Assembly: GCA_037954235.1 (NCBI GenBank)
Contig: JBBMOA010000010.1
Span: 24,588,529 to 24,652,528 of the forward strand
Direction: 5' to 3'
Source of the DNA: Aulostomus chinensis
Lineage: Eukaryota; Chordata; Actinopteri; Syngnathiformes; Aulostomidae
Length of the DNA: 64,000 nucleotides
A program made the translations under genes and the position numbers. The notes below the pieces were generated by a model, which saw nothing but the letters and a program-made list of their open reading frames with translations, made no database searches and had not been told where the DNA came from. Positions 40,476-54,379 of this stretch are shown here, piece after piece (positions within the stretch are counted from its first letter, which is position 1; each line of letters opens with the position of its first letter).

Positions 40476-41617
40476 GTTTCCACAGGGTCACTTCAGCTCG
40501 GGTGGAGTGATGGATAGATTTAAAGTTACTTAACAAAACTTAAAAGCAGCAAATTATCAATGTCAGCTCTTTTACAGGTGTGGGGGAACTGACAATGGAC
40601 TGACCCTGAAGGTAGTCAGCTCACGTTCCCTACGTTAAAACAAAGCCAGCCATCATATTGGGATATAGTCATAATTTACCCAAACAGCTAATGGCTGATT
40701 TTGGTCGCAGCAGAACAAAGAAGTCTCAAACAGACGTTCCCAATTCCATACACGCCGTGTGGCTGTGAAAAGCTGTGGGCATTAAAGCATTTGAGAGAGA
40801 GAGAGAAATGAATCAGTCAGCTAACTTCAACTAAATTAAGTTTATAAAACTACATATCTCTGCTTGCCAGCTATTGGAGCTGTCTGAACCACTTCTAGAC
40901 TAATTAACCCCCATTTGCAAACTGCTCCCATTACAGGCTTTTGAACCTAAAGATCATCTGCTAACAAGCCCCTGCTCTTAAGCTGATCTGCAGCAAGGAG
41001 CTGAGCTAATACTACTCACTATGATGGCGCACACAAGCTCATTACTACTACGGCACCACTACCACCACCCCTCAGTAGACAAGGCAGGCTAATATGTTTT
41101 ATTAAAGAGGACTTTGAAGAGCTTCGCCACTATCTGCTCTGCCGGTTCTCTTCCTGATTTAGATAGCTCCTCTCTAATTTGAAACAGTCTCAAGTTTGGG
41201 GTTTTGTGGGGGCAACATTAACTATTTAGATGTGGCCCACTGTGAGGGGAGCCGTGCAGGAGGCAGCTCTGTATTTGATCAGTGGCTGTTTACTGGAGAC
41301 GACTACACAGCACGATGAAGAGGCCAGACTCAGAATACAATAAACAGTAGGTTACAGTGTCCTGTTACAGGGAAGTTGGTGAGTAAAGCTGGTGAATAAA
41401 TATCCAGCAGGTTCCATTATCTTTCACTAATAAATGTTTTGTGAGAGATTGCCAAGAGGGTTTGAAGCAGTGAGTGGGAGCGAGCATGTATCAGTTACAC
41501 AATGCTATTATGTTTTCTTTGTCCCTGATTGAATACATTGTGTGTATGTGTGTATACTGAGCCATGTTGATCGCCACAGACACTTTGAATGACCCCAGCT
41601 TTGTTACCCCTTAGGCG

Positions 41618-41633
41618 AAAAAAAAAAAAAAAA
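41618..41633. repeat. Poly(A) run (A16)
   Basis: Sixteen A in robo1 intron 1. Confidence 0.95.
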
Positions 41634-44600
41634 GAATAGACGCTGCCAGTGTACAGGATTATTTTTCACGTCACAAACCCACCTTCTCGACAGGTGCACG
41701 CACTCAGAAGATAGTTTATGAACTAACTTCACTCCTTACGGCACGCAAAGAAGACTGAATCGGAGTCGAAGAGAAGAGAGGAGCTTGAGAGGAGGGCACA
41801 CTTCACCAAGCTGTTCAGCATCTCACTCCGCTTTGAGTCATCTAACCCTCCCTGTAGTTCAAAGCTCTGCCCTTCCTTCTCTGCCGCTTTCAACCGTCCT
41901 CCCTCCTATGTTCTATCCCCCTCTTCCCCCCTTTTTCGCTTCCAGACAGAGAATGTGAGATGAGCTAATGCAATACACAGCCTACCCAAAGGGAAGCTGG
42001 GACTTCTACTGCAAGGATCTGATCGATTGGAGCCCCAGGCAAGATTCCTCTTCTCCGTTCACTTTCTTGCTTGCTGGAGCACTCACTGTTTCTTTTTTTT
42101 CTTCCTCATTTATTCACACACATGCAAAGTCAAACAATGCTTAAGGGAGTCTCCACTCGCTGTGGAGGTAATTATAAAAACCAACAACTCTCTGTGACTC
42201 TCCGCTCACAGCCAAACACAATCTTAGTATTGAACAACTAACCACGAGAATACAGCAGCAAAAGATAGAGCACTGAACTGACTAGAGTCATCCACGAAGG
42301 TCCAGACCCACTGACCTCTGCGTCTTATGGGGCACATCCTCCGATACATGAAGACCTCCTGGTAATTTGCAACCACCCCCCCCCCCGACATTTGCTGTGC
42401 TACTGAGGAAACCAAGTTCTCATTGCTTGTTATTGTGCCTATGTTGCTACAATGTCTGTGGGGCAGTAATTGATTTATCAGCTCAGTGGACAAAGGAAAC
42501 CACAGAAGACGATCCTGGGACCGCCGACTCGGAGAAGCCTCAGGACAAGAGTCACTTCTATCTGCACCAGGGTCACTCAGACCGCATGTTTGCCCTTCGC
42601 AATTAAAAGCTCATGTACTCCCATGAGGACGCATGCATATTGAAAATTTTTCTTTTACTAATTACTCTCAATTAAATTAATATGTAAGAGTTATAAAAGA
42701 CAGCTGTACAGTGAAGCAAAAATAGACAAAAACAATTACCCAACTGCAGTTTTAAGTTCAGGTTCAGTGAATTTCCAAGAAAAAGAAAGTGTTTCTGTCT
42801 CTCACAGCTGTTTATCATAGTTCCTATCTGGGAGAAGTGTTAGGAAAGGCAGGGCAGCCAGGAACCTGCCCTTTATCACACTGAGCTCACACAGGCGAAG
42901 GACAGTGGGGCCATTTAGATCTGTTATCACCGCAGTCCCCTGAGAAAGCAAGGGAATAATCTGGATCCTTCCTTCCAATTCTTGCGACGGAACAAAGCAT
43001 TTCTGCCGACGATTGCATGCGATTACAAGAGAACTGTCATTGTGAAGTTTATTTCCCCGTAAAGATGCTCAAGGTAATCTCATAAAGACAGATACTGAAA
43101 CGGAGCGGTGTTTCCAGGGGCCGTGCCAGAATCTCACACCCGTGTCAGATGTCCAGCTGAGCAACATCTGAGATATGGAATATGGATCTGTGATAAGGAA
43201 GACTGAGCACAGTAGACCACTCGCTATCTACAGCCGCATTAATCTGTGATTAGGGGATTTAAGAGGGATTTATGACAGAGATAAGAGCAGAGGGCGTGTC
43301 CCTCCGGGTAGCCGGGCGGATACTGGAGCCACGCCTGCTCAGGATAGGGCCAGCCGATAATTGAATGCAACCAAAAAGAATAATGCATCATTTTTAGTTG
43401 AATTAAAGAAGATAACGCTGTGAGAGGGAAGAGATAAGTGAGAGAAACACATTAAGAAAATGACACAAACAAAAAGGAGTGTAAAGGTGAATCTTTTACA
43501 GATTTACCATCAGGATCCCACCCTGGAATGTAGTGCAAGAATGACTTTGCCAGTTGCATCAGATCAGACCTGTTTTTAATGTTACACAAGGCTATCACTT
43601 ACACTCCTAAGAGGCAGGATTAGATAGATCCCTGTGAGTGTGAGTGTGTACGAAGGCCCAGAGGTTGGGTGAGGGAGCTGATAGATATCTTTATGGCCTC
43701 TTTCTTTCCTCATCTCTTTGTCTCCGTTTACCAAACAGACTGGGATACTGTTACCTCAGCAGCACTTGGAAACCAATATCTGTTTCCCAAAAAATAGTCA
43801 TACCATTCACTTTGTGCTTTTCATCAAATCAAACCTGAAACGTACTGCTTTAGAGACAGAATTCAAAACCACGACCCAACCTTTTAAATACCAACAATGA
43901 TGTGAGGCAATGCTCCAATTGAAATTTCAAATTTTGCTGACAAACATCTCATTTGGTATGATGGAGGTTGATATATTACACATATATGAGTAAAAATAAA
44001 TAAAAGTCTGGTGACAGTAGAATCTCTGCAAGGCTCCTGATATCTGCCATATACTGTACTTTTCAGAAAATGTATCAGTAGTGAAACCAAGATAACCTAT
44101 CACTTGCTCACAAAACTAGCTGTGCGCTGTGAGCAAACTGCATCAGTTTGGTAATAATATTCTATTAGATGTACCAAAAATGTTGGTTTGAATTGTTCCT
44201 ATTTCCTAAAGTAACATCTGCAGACTATGGAAGACAAAGCTGAAACATTTGTCTGTGGATAAAAGCAGCACTTTAACTGATTCAAGAGTGTGGATGCATT
44301 TTTCTAATTTGGCACCATTAACGACTTAAATCTATGAGGATGCTCAATACTGAAGGCTTTGATCGTCATGTTGCTCATTATCATACGCAATAGAGATGTG
44401 GCAAATCTGCTGATGACACCATAAACAAGCAGTCCTCCGCCTCTCATTTAGGGCACAGTTCGCATCACTAAGCTACAGGGCAAGGAGGAAATTACAATTG
44501 CTCCTCAGGAAAGGACCCAACGGAGGTCTGACAGCACCAGCTCCAGCTCCTGGCCGTGTCAGCTTGGCGCCAGAGTCGAGTTTTCCTTTGGGAGGCCATC

Positions 44601-47600
44601 CTGCATTGGAGCCCCCCTCTGAGACTAATAGGAGCAGAATTTTGTCTCCGGGCTTTGCTCCCAAATGGCCATGTATGATAGAGCACTGATGCTCAAGAAA
44701 CAACGTAAGTCTGATGTCAATGAAGAAATCTGTTTCATCTATCTGTCCTTTTCTCCCTTCAACATCCACGCAGAGGAGCTGTTTATTATCTTGTATTTTA
44801 ATAACATTTTTTGTTTACAATTTTAGTAATTCAATGGATACTGCCAGCAGCAGGAGAAAAAAAAAAAAACAAGAAAGAAATGGGAAAATACGTGACAGAA
44901 GGATGATATTCTATACAATAATGAATTTCCAACAGAAACCCATGGGACTCAATTGTGGAATAGTTGTGGCTCCTCCTGATGCCAATCTGCTCCAGTGAGT
45001 GTCATTAGATTAATAAAAGCTGTCCAAGTCTGCAGAAGACCATGAGGGCAGAATTACTTCCTGCAGGATGACTGCAGTTTTAAGCTTTATTAAAACCATT
45101 CACTGAGACAAGGGGGATGTCTGTAGTGGAAAAGCCTGGAATGCTTGTTAGGAAGCTGCCTGTCAAATTGGCTCTGGAGACCAAGCAGATGGACTGAACA
45201 GAGCTGGATGGATGCAAGCAAAAAAAATCAGACTATTTGTCAGTCGGGTGTCTAACTATCTTTTCACAATGTGTACATCTGTGCGTGAGTGTGTGTGACT
45301 TTCGAGCGGAGTGACAGACTCCACATGTTGACCCCTAAAATTCATGATGACCTAAGAGAAAAATAATAAGCCCCTCTCAAGAGAGAACACCGGTGTCAAA
45401 GATGTCATTCCTCCAGCAATGCAGAGAGCTACAGGAAAAAGAGCTGTAATCAATATGGAGCCCAGATGCCAGGCACAGACCCTCTATTAGGAAACTTCAG
45501 TATGCAGTGCAAAGGTCTGGAGCACTGAGGGGATTACGGAAAAGAAGCACAAGGGAGCACAAGTCAGCAATTGCCTCTTGTTTTTGTATTCCGGCATTAA
45601 TGAAGTTTGACCAGTGCGATCTCAGAGATACATCAAAGCAGCCGGCAACAGCAGGATGGGAGACGCAGGGTAATTGAATATGCTGCATTTAGTTCCCAAC
45701 AGGGTACAGCGAGAGTCTCACTGCTGCCGACTTCAATGGAAAAATTAAATAAAATTGTGTTAAGTAAAACAAATTGTTTTATTTTGTGCAAATATACAGT
45801 TAAGCAAGATCAGCAGACTTTGCGATGAGTGGGTTTTTATTTTACATCATATTATGCAATGATTGCTTAGGTTGCACATCAGGGTTAATGTAAATACAAT
45901 GTGCAAATCTGCTGGCTGCCCAGTTTTCCACCAACAACAAAATGGTGACATAATTTTGTCTTCCCAAGGTCGCTCGAGACTGGCTTCAGTGCTCCTGCTC
46001 CCGGGACAGGACTCTGATAGGTGGCAGGGAGTTGAGGGAAGGCAGGGGCGAGAGAAGGCCCGGCACACTCAGCTGGCACAACCTTGCCACATAGAGTATA
46101 GCATTTAGGCTCAACGCCAAGAAAAAGAACAGCTCTGAAGAGATGCCAAAATGATTCGGGGAAGGCACGACCATAAAGCACTTAATTCTTTTTAAATGTT
46201 ATTTCACTGATGGCGGTGGCTGATAGAGACCTGCTGTTGGACCAGTGTTGTATTACAGTTCCTGAGAGTGAGGCTGATGACCTTAACTGCTTATGTGGGC
46301 TATTCTAAATGTTCGGCCGAACACATTCTAAAGCAAATCTCAGACAGCTGGGTGTTGAAAGAGAATTTCAGTTACAGCATTCAGTCAAGGGTACTGCAGT
46401 AATGTCTGAGTGCAGAAACTTGGCACATTTCCTTCGAGTGCCCTTTAGGTTAAGAGGGTAAGCATGGAGCACATAGCATTGAAGTGTCAATGTGTGCAGG
46501 CTTGTGTATGTGCATGCATATATGTGGTTCGTACACTACAACTGTGGATATGAGGTATTATGAAAGTGGCTCCCGGAGGCATGGCGTAAGGTAAGACTCA
46601 GTGGAGCCAGTTCCTCATGTGGCAAGATCCCAGAGACACCAGCATGGGCCTGCTGAGTGGGGCATGGCCCAAATCCAGCCACATGGAGCCCAAATCGCCC
46701 CAAACTGTTCAAAATCTGGCCTGGAAAAAATGAAAATGGGATGTAAGGCCTGCCATGTGATGCACAGTAAATATTTGGTCAAAATTAATGAAGGGGCAAC
46801 GTCTGCCAAGAAGCCTTTTTCAAGACGTCCACAGGGGAGAGTTTGTGCCCAGTCTGGCATTAAAATTAAATTTCCTTCTGCAGACAAATGTTCACTGGCT
46901 GCTCTCTCTTACTTTCCAGCATCCACTTACCACATCTTCTTTTCAAAACACATACCAACTGTCCAGGTACACAATTTATCTGTCCAACAGAATATGGTTT
47001 TCCTTTCATACAACAACTGAGAATGGCGTGATCGTAAATGAATCCACTTTCCTTCATTCCCATCCGTCAGTTATCTTCCAGAGTTGCAAAAGGGGAGCAA
47101 GACCTTCGCAATGCAGCCGTGTTGAGAGATGCAATGCGATGAGAGCAAATGGCACCCTCAAACTGCTCTTTAAGTGGAAATCACCGTCCTGAGGACATTG
47201 GTTCTTCTCTCCGCTGATAATGATTGTCCAAAATTCTCCCTCAAAAAGAGATCCATGCTGAGGGAGCCATTAAAAAGATGTTTCAGACATTAAATGTACA
47301 TTCGCTGGCCACTCAGTTGGATACACTTTTCATCTGCTCATTGAAGCAAATACTTAATAAGCGGATCACATGTCAGAACCCCAATAATATGAAGACAATG
47401 GTCAAGATGATCTGTTAAAGTTCAAACCAATCATTAGAATGGGGAATAATGGTGGCTTTGAACGCGGCAGGGTTTCAGTGCCAGGCGGACTGGTTTCAGG
47501 ATTTCAGAAAGTGCTGATTTACTGACATATTCGCACTCGACCATCTCTAGGGTTTTGAGACAATGGTCTGAGAAAAACGAGAATTGCTGCCTCGCGGTCG

Positions 47601-48186
47601 TTTGCCTCTGCCAATAATGACCAAAAATGTGTTTTTGTGGAATATTATGATGTCACAGTGGAATCGACCTTTATGAACATGAAATCATATCACTTCATCA
47701 TTTTATTCGCAGAGACATTGTGTGAAAATGTGCTCGAAGCAGAGCATGAATCATTGAAATATGGTAAATTTAACCTTTGATTACCCAGTTCTTATCAGTT
47801 CAGACCCCCACCAGATGGCCGACTGCTAGTCAACTTAGCTGCAATGAACTCGAGCAGTGGAGTACAACATCTTTACCTACACCAAGGTCGTGCTTCATAT
47901 TTGTTGTGAAACAACAGTTGAGTGCATGTTGGTTGCTATTTTTGAGTCAAGATACATTATCGGAACTACCTTCCTGACTGGCGCAGTGATATGACACAGC
48001 ACCTCAAAATCTCCACTTTAAGTTTGATCAACAACACGAAACTAGAAGAGCGACTGCTGCTACTAATCATGGTTGACTTTGTGAAGCAGAATAATGAGAA
48101 TCACTTCTGACAAACAAGGACCCTGATCCTGACCTAGTTGAGAGAGGCTTTTAGAGGCTGAGAGTGGGTGTCCATACAGTAATGAG

Positions 48187-48206
48187 AAAAAAAAAAAAAA
48201 AAAAAA
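48187..48206. repeat. Poly(A) run (A20)
   Basis: Twenty A in robo1 intron 1; no attached retroposon recognised. Confidence 0.95.
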
Positions 48207-48660
48207 CTTGTTTGAATTATTTTGACTAAAGGATAGAAGGAGGGAGCACAGCACACTCCACAGTGTCAAATGGATGCCCCGCAATGTCATTAAGGCACCG
48301 AGGAGAGGTAGAGAGGATTGAAGAATATGCTCTGATGAGAGAACATAACAACCTGGGATAAATCCTGACTGTCAAGACTGAAGAATTAAGTAGGACAACA
48401 TGAAAGTGGCGCACCTTGAGACATTTCGCAAGAATGCCTCAGTTTCCAAATAAGGTGAGATTACTAAATCCTGTGCAGAAATGGCAGCGAAGCTCTTTCG
48501 CGCTCTCTCAGTAGTTTGACTTATGAAGCGTCCGATTAAGACATGCAGTCAAATGCAAATGTGATCCCGTGCTTGAAGCCTGAAGAACCTGTCTCTCACC
48601 CGGCGACTACAATTGTTATTCAATTAGAGCTTTCATTGTACAAGCAAAGAGAAGGGACGT

Positions 48661-48697
48661 GGGAGGGAGGGAGGGAGAGAGAGAGAGAGAAAGAGAG
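48661..48697. repeat. (GGGA)n/(GA)n tract
   Basis: Purine-only stretch of GGGA units passing into GA repeats. Confidence 0.93.
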
Positions 48698-50174
48698 TGA
48701 TGGCAAAAAGAGGGAGGATTGCATAGTTGAAGCAGCTCAAATGGTGGGCTGGAGTACTGATAAACAGCTCTGCAAATATTTTAAAAGCTTTAGGGAAGAG
48801 TGAAAATCCAGAGGCTTTCATTGTATGTCAGACGTTTCACTATTGTTGAATGACAAAATGTTTTCTTGTACTTTGGTTGTTGTTGTTGATTTTTTCATAA
48901 ACAGAAACTGTACCACACACATATTATCTAAGGTTTGGGATTATTTTTGTTCATTTCAATGCCATGAGATTAAGGAAAAATGTCACCAATCTGCAGAAAG
49001 TAGGTAAACCTGATAATAGCTCAGGATTAGAGTTCATCTCCCAACTCTGTATTTACATGTTGGAAATTCACCCAGTTATTTGAAGCCTCCTCACTATGGT
49101 TACAGCTGAATGGAGGGAGCGGCTCAAACAGCGGTGCTATAATAGGGAATTTCAAGGTCACCTTCTCATTAATTATGTTTTCCAGTGTTTCCTCTTAAAT
49201 AGAACACACCCCTCCTACTTTTATCACTATGTTTTCTATGACAGAATTAGTCCCTGAGAACTCCCACACGCCGCCGCAGCTGAGTGTGTGTCGAATAAGA
49301 AAGTTTAAAATGAGCAAGAAATGGTGTTTGATGATTGAGTCCATCGCACCCAAAGAAAGAAAACCTCATCACCAGAGGGAATCTGAACAATATAGAGGGG
49401 GAGGTACCAAAGACATTAATCAACTAATTAGCAGTCCCTCTTTTAACAGCTAATTGAATCTATTCCTCGCAGCCTCTTTAACTGCATTTTCCCCTGTCAG
49501 TTATAACCAAAGAGAGGTTTAGCATTTCAAAAGTGCATCCAGGACTTGCAGTGAGAGGGTAACAGAATGGTCACTGAGGCCTGGGAGGAGGCCTGAGCTC
49601 AGGGACTGAGGAAGAAAAGAAGGATACTGGGGAAAGGCTGCCCTCACTGCTATCTCCCAGTCTGCCCATTGGAGAAAATGAAAGGAAGGGAGGTCTGGGA
49701 TCTTTTAAAATGCACAAGGCAGTGCACCCCACAGTTGCATAGCTTCTCCACCACAGCAAACGGCAGGGCCCAAGGCAAGCCTTATGGGAGTTCCTGTACA
49801 TGCAGAATTTAGATCCACGGAATGTTGGCCATGCTTTGCCAAACAAAACCCACAGCTCCACACTGAGGCTTCGTACCAGCATCTTCTATTTACTCAGCAC
49901 CTCCAAGGATCAGCCTCAGCTCTCCCCAGATGTCCACCTTTAGAGGGGGAAAAAAAAACACATGGCAGCGTCCTTCCCTCACAGTTTTTCACCCCCATCA
50001 CTCTTATCAGCACATTCTGTGTCATGAGGGACCAGTAGCAATATGCAATGTGAGTGGGATTAAGAGTATTCCCAGAGCTGGTGTATCATGGTATGTGTGA
50101 CTGCACCATCCTTTCCTTCATCCGCCCACTTCACCTACCCCACCCCCTTCACACCCTGGGGTAGCCTTTGTGCA

Positions 50175-50209
50175 CCCCCCCCCCCCAAACACACACACAC
50201 ACACACACT
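50175..50209. repeat. C12-(AC)n tract
   Basis: Twelve C, then AAAC and about ten AC units. Confidence 0.95.
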
Positions 50210-53200
50210 CCTCACACACCCTCCATCCCAAGTAAACCGTTCCATCCCCCTCCTCCATGCCTTACAATCACCCTGTTAAGGCGACACAATGCGGCCTCCC
50301 CATCCCCGTCCCCACAGAGCTCGGACTGCTTTATTTAAGAAAGGCTCAACTCTGTCCAGCCACAAAAAAGGCAAGTCTTAAAAAATTGGTGGAAAACAAA
50401 ACATGGGGGAGGGTAAGAGGATGAAGAGATTCCGTAAACCCCTTTTCACCACTCCATATACACCCCCTCACCCCTCCGTCTCTCCGTCTTACTTGCATCT
50501 TCATTAGTGGTATTATGAGGAAACTGATACATGATGAAGCTAGATTATGTAAACACGCACATGTTATGTAGAATTTAATAAGGATTAAAATGATGTAATT
50601 GTGTGGCGCATTCGTCAGTCGGAAATACAAGTGTTTTGCATTTTTCATTAGAGGAAGCAAAAGCTGTGGGAATTCCAAGTGTGCCATTTGTGAAGCGAGA
50701 CAGAAACCAGACCACACCTTTCATCCGGGGAGAACGCGCCATTTATCACCTCCACTCTGAATGGCGATAGGAAATGTTTGTCCGCCAAGTCAACTGTCAG
50801 AACAAGATGCATTAACTATACTGAGTGACCTATGGGCTTCATGTACAGGACACGCCTGCTGCCTTCTAGTGTGAGCCAGCTCCAGACTATAAAGCTTATA
50901 TGAAGTTATTTCCAGACTATTCTCCGCGTGGACAGCTTAACCACGTCTGGCTATGTGTTTCAAGAGATTAAACTGACAGACAACTCAACGTGCGAAGTGA
51001 AACTTGCAAAATAACTCCCGTAAATTCTCACAGTCTATAACTGAAGCCCGATGAGACATAGCGCTGGAAGAATTTGAAGCTTTATATTAAGAGCACGAGT
51101 TTGTTCAGCTTCATAATCCTCTGATTCCACCTCTAGACATGCATATCGGCCAGCTTGCAGCCACAAGAAATTACAAACTATTGACGTCAGATAGATTTGT
51201 TAATTAATCCAATTAAGCAGATCTTTTGGGTCATTAAGGGAAGAGGAGTTAGGGGGAAAGTAGATCATTAAAGAGTTACCGCCTAATTCATCTGCCCTCA
51301 AACAAAACCACAGTTAAATGTTTATCTACTCAGTCGTTACGGATTTCACCATGAAGAGGAAGAGAGACGCGTATAGCGCCCTGCCAGATTCCTTCATGTG
51401 GTTTTGCTAAGCCAAAGTCTGTCTAATCCTCGATCTCAGGGTGTAAAACCATGTTTGATTTGGATTAGAATGAGATTAAGGTGTATTAGTGGAAGTTATG
51501 GAGATACAGCTTTATGGATGCTGTTGCCTCATATAGGTGTGACACTTTTCATCTCAGGGAATAAATCTATATTCAACACTTTTCTTATGAAAGTCGCTGC
51601 ACTCGCCCAGCATCAGTTCAAGATGTTGTGGTTCGGGGTCTTTCTGGAGTCACAGTATATCATTCTGCGACACAGGTGACGGGGCCGGGGATCAAACCTC
51701 TGGATTTTTAAAGGCACCGACTAGATTTCATCAATGCTATCGAGTATCCTTGTCATTCAATACCAAATTAAAAAACAAAACAAAACAAAAAAAAAGCAGA
51801 GGAATAAATTCAGATGCCAGTGAACTGAAACATGAAACTAAAGAGCTGAAACACACAGTTATTTGGACGGATCGATCAATATTCTCAAGTTATCAAAGTG
51901 TTTTGAGTGTAAAAATGGCAAGGAGCTGAAAACCAAGTAAAAAATATTTGTAACAGGATGTATTTTCATTTCCAAATTTTATTGCAATCAGCAGTGTTGC
52001 AGAACTTAAAGAAAAGTCCAGATATCTGTACATTTACTGAATGATACCAAACCTCGCAGGCAAAGTGAAAACTGTTTCTTTTTGTTGTTGTTTTTTTTAA
52101 AAAATGGGATGGGTTTGAGTCTACAGTGAAAAGGACCAGTAAGGAGACGGAAAACAGAGATGGGTATCACCTGTGGTCTCTGGTCATTAATTGGCTCTGG
52201 GGTCTGCTGTTGCCTGTCACCCCATCATGATGTAGGAGGTGGAAGAGCTCTGCAATTTATCAGCACTTGCCAGACAATTTGTCAAGACCTGGATGGCAGC
52301 GGACCGCTCACACGGGCAATATATTCCTCAGCAATAAAAACCCACGCATGCGCCCAACAAATTACACTTATCTGCTTTAGAAAGAAGTCTGATATTTCTC
52401 TTGAAGTTACACATCATGACATCAGCCCTTATCTCCTAAATGTAAAGTGTCCTATTGAGTGTGAAGTCGCCTCTTGCCCCCCCACCCACCGGTGAATGAC
52501 ACGTGTGACTGTAAGGTCTTGTGAGCACTTGCAGGAGAGATAACAACAATTTAGTTGATAGCGGGAGGACAGACACCTGATAAAAGAGGAAGACGTCATA
52601 GATGGAAGGATTCGTTTACAACCTTCAGACAGGGCAAGGCAGCAGTAAGCACGTCAACACACGTTTGCCAAGGGTCATCTCACCCTTTCCAATCACATGA
52701 AGTATAAAAATACTTTTTCACGAGGGTGGGGTAATTGTGAAAATAATCTTGATCCATTGAGGTGTCACTAAACACCACTGAGGGTTTACTTCCCAACGCT
52801 GGCATTAAGTTGTTAAACCTCCAATTAGCAGCAAATATGAAATCTTTTTACAGACAAGTGGCATGTAATCCAATTTTCCCGACACCGCTGTCTAATCCAG
52901 GACCAATCCTTTTGAGTATCTGCTGTGCAGTCCATCTCTATTAGCGGGCCCAATTCTCACGCCTCTCCCCAGAAAAACATCCCAAGACATCCCCGTAGCT
53001 CGGCGTAATTGGATACCCTGGCGTCTGATGATCTTTCTCACAGGACAAGACCATTACTGGCTCAGGATCCTGTCAAGGGTGGAGCAGCCACCTATAGTTC
53101 TCAGTGCTCAACTCTGACCCTGCTTCCTGTTTAGGTGGTTCCGGTGTTTCCTCTAACGTCCGGTTTTTCCCTATCAACGCATCTCTGCCAGTCTAAACAA

Positions 53201-54235
53201 GATTACATTCAAGAAACCACTCGGGAAAACTTGACTGTGAATGACAGAACGCTGCAGAGACACAAAAAGTGGACCACAGAGGCATCATAAAAAAAATTAA
53301 ATCAAATATTCTAGTATGTGCATTGCTTTTTAGTGAGTACTTTGAGTGTGAAAAACAACAACCAAAGCCCTCTCTTACTGCTCCTTCTCTTCAGCAGTGA
53401 CATGATTCAATAAAGCCTCTTTTGACCAGTTACTGTCCTCTTCATTAGTAGAACTTCCCTTTGTTAAAAAATGCATCTCTCATTCAAGACGCACTTCTAC
53501 TGATGTCTTTTAATAGGGTGCCAAGCTTCTGCCTCCTCTTAACTCAGAAACAAGTGACCTGGAAAACTCCTTCCATCATGGTCCAGGAGCTCCTCGAAGA
53601 CATCTGTGTGATGGGTGAAGAGCAGCATCAGAGGACAAAGACAAGTGAAGCCAAAGTTGTTGCAGCCCTGAATAATGTAAGTGGAACTAAAACATGTCAA
53701 AGAGACAAAGAACAACTCAAAATAATATCCGATCTACTGTGGATAGTCATTTTAAAGGCATACAAACGTTTAAGGCAGCAATAATGGGGTCTATGTGCAG
53801 AAATGTGACATGCATGGTCTCTAAAGGGGGTCCCGCTGTCTGCATGAGCGATGGTAGCAGCTCTGTCCACTGATCCCACATGACTCCAGCTTTTTATGAG
53901 CTAACACCTCAATAGTTATGTACCCTGAGAGGTGACTTTCTTCATTGTGAGAGATGTTTTTTGTAGTAAATCATTAAAAGTGAAGACACAAGAGAGATGA
54001 GACACATCAGGAAAAGGCCTTAAATGCACCAAAAGTATTTATCTTGTGTTTTAAAAGCTTTGTTACCACATCCGTCCACTTTATATATCAAATCTGAATA
54101 CTGAATGTGCAATTAAACTGATTTATACATGACCTAAAGTGGTACGAGGGATAATTTAAGGATTTTTTTGTTTGCCTTTCAAATTCTTTTTCCGTATAAT
54201 CTAAAATAAAGAGAGAGGCTGCGTGACGTTCTTAC

Positions 54236-54293
54236 CTGAGCACACATGGAGAATTCCTATTAGAAATACAAATCCAATAGAAGTTGGAGACAT
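54236..54293 (-). CDS. robo1: Roundabout 1 exon 1 coding part: signal peptide
   Basis: This coding start is too short to show as a long ORF. On the minus strand, ATG at 54293-54291 opens 19 codons, MSPTSIGFVFLIGILHVCS, followed by a single G and a consensus donor (CAG|GTAAG at 54235). The intron is phase 1. The G joins the GA at the start of exon 2 to make Gly, giving ...HVCSG-SRLRQED, which matches the short (DUTT1-type) human ROBO1 N-terminus that also ends in LCSG before SRLRQED. The peptide is a typical secretory signal: short N-region, hydrophobic core GFVFLIGIL, small residues near the cleavage point. An in-frame TGA lies two codons upstream (54297-54299), so this ATG is the only possible in-frame start in the exon. 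The base at -3 is A, which is favourable. This is strong evidence for a real exon 15.3 kb upstream of exon 2. Confidence 0.88.
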
Positions 54294-54343
54294 TATTCAA
54301 CGTCTCTCTTTTTTTTTTTAGAAAATGTATGGTGTAATCCAGA

Positions 54344-54379
54344 TTATTCAAAAAAGCGATTGGGCATCCACTCCTTCAT
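54344..54379 (-). other. robo1 upstream ORF, 11 codons
   Basis: In the robo1 5' UTR, ATG at 54379 (minus) opens MKEWMPNRFFE and then stops with TAA at 54346-54344, about 50 nt before the robo1 start codon. Because the uORF closes before the main ATG, reinitiation is possible. A short uORF this near the start often lowers translation of the main ORF (general knowledge). Its use here is inference. Confidence 0.45.

Larger units (their letters stand above)
38899..54235 (-). other. robo1: robo1 intron 1 (15.3 kb)
   Basis: This intron is bounded by donor GTAAG (54235) and acceptor TTTTCAG (38899). It holds a V-SINE (40277-40475), poly(A) runs at 41618-41633 and 48187-48206, a C12-(AC)n tract at 50175-50209, and a GGGA/GA tract at 48661-48697. 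It also has two AT-rich motif clusters that may be conserved noncoding elements (49415-49456 and 51182-51235). No further coding exon was recognised in it. Confidence 0.85.

Noticed and set aside
46601..47192. Overlapping ORFs of 139 and 134 codons
   Set aside because: Two frames open over the same DNA with no family resemblance; intronic sequence.
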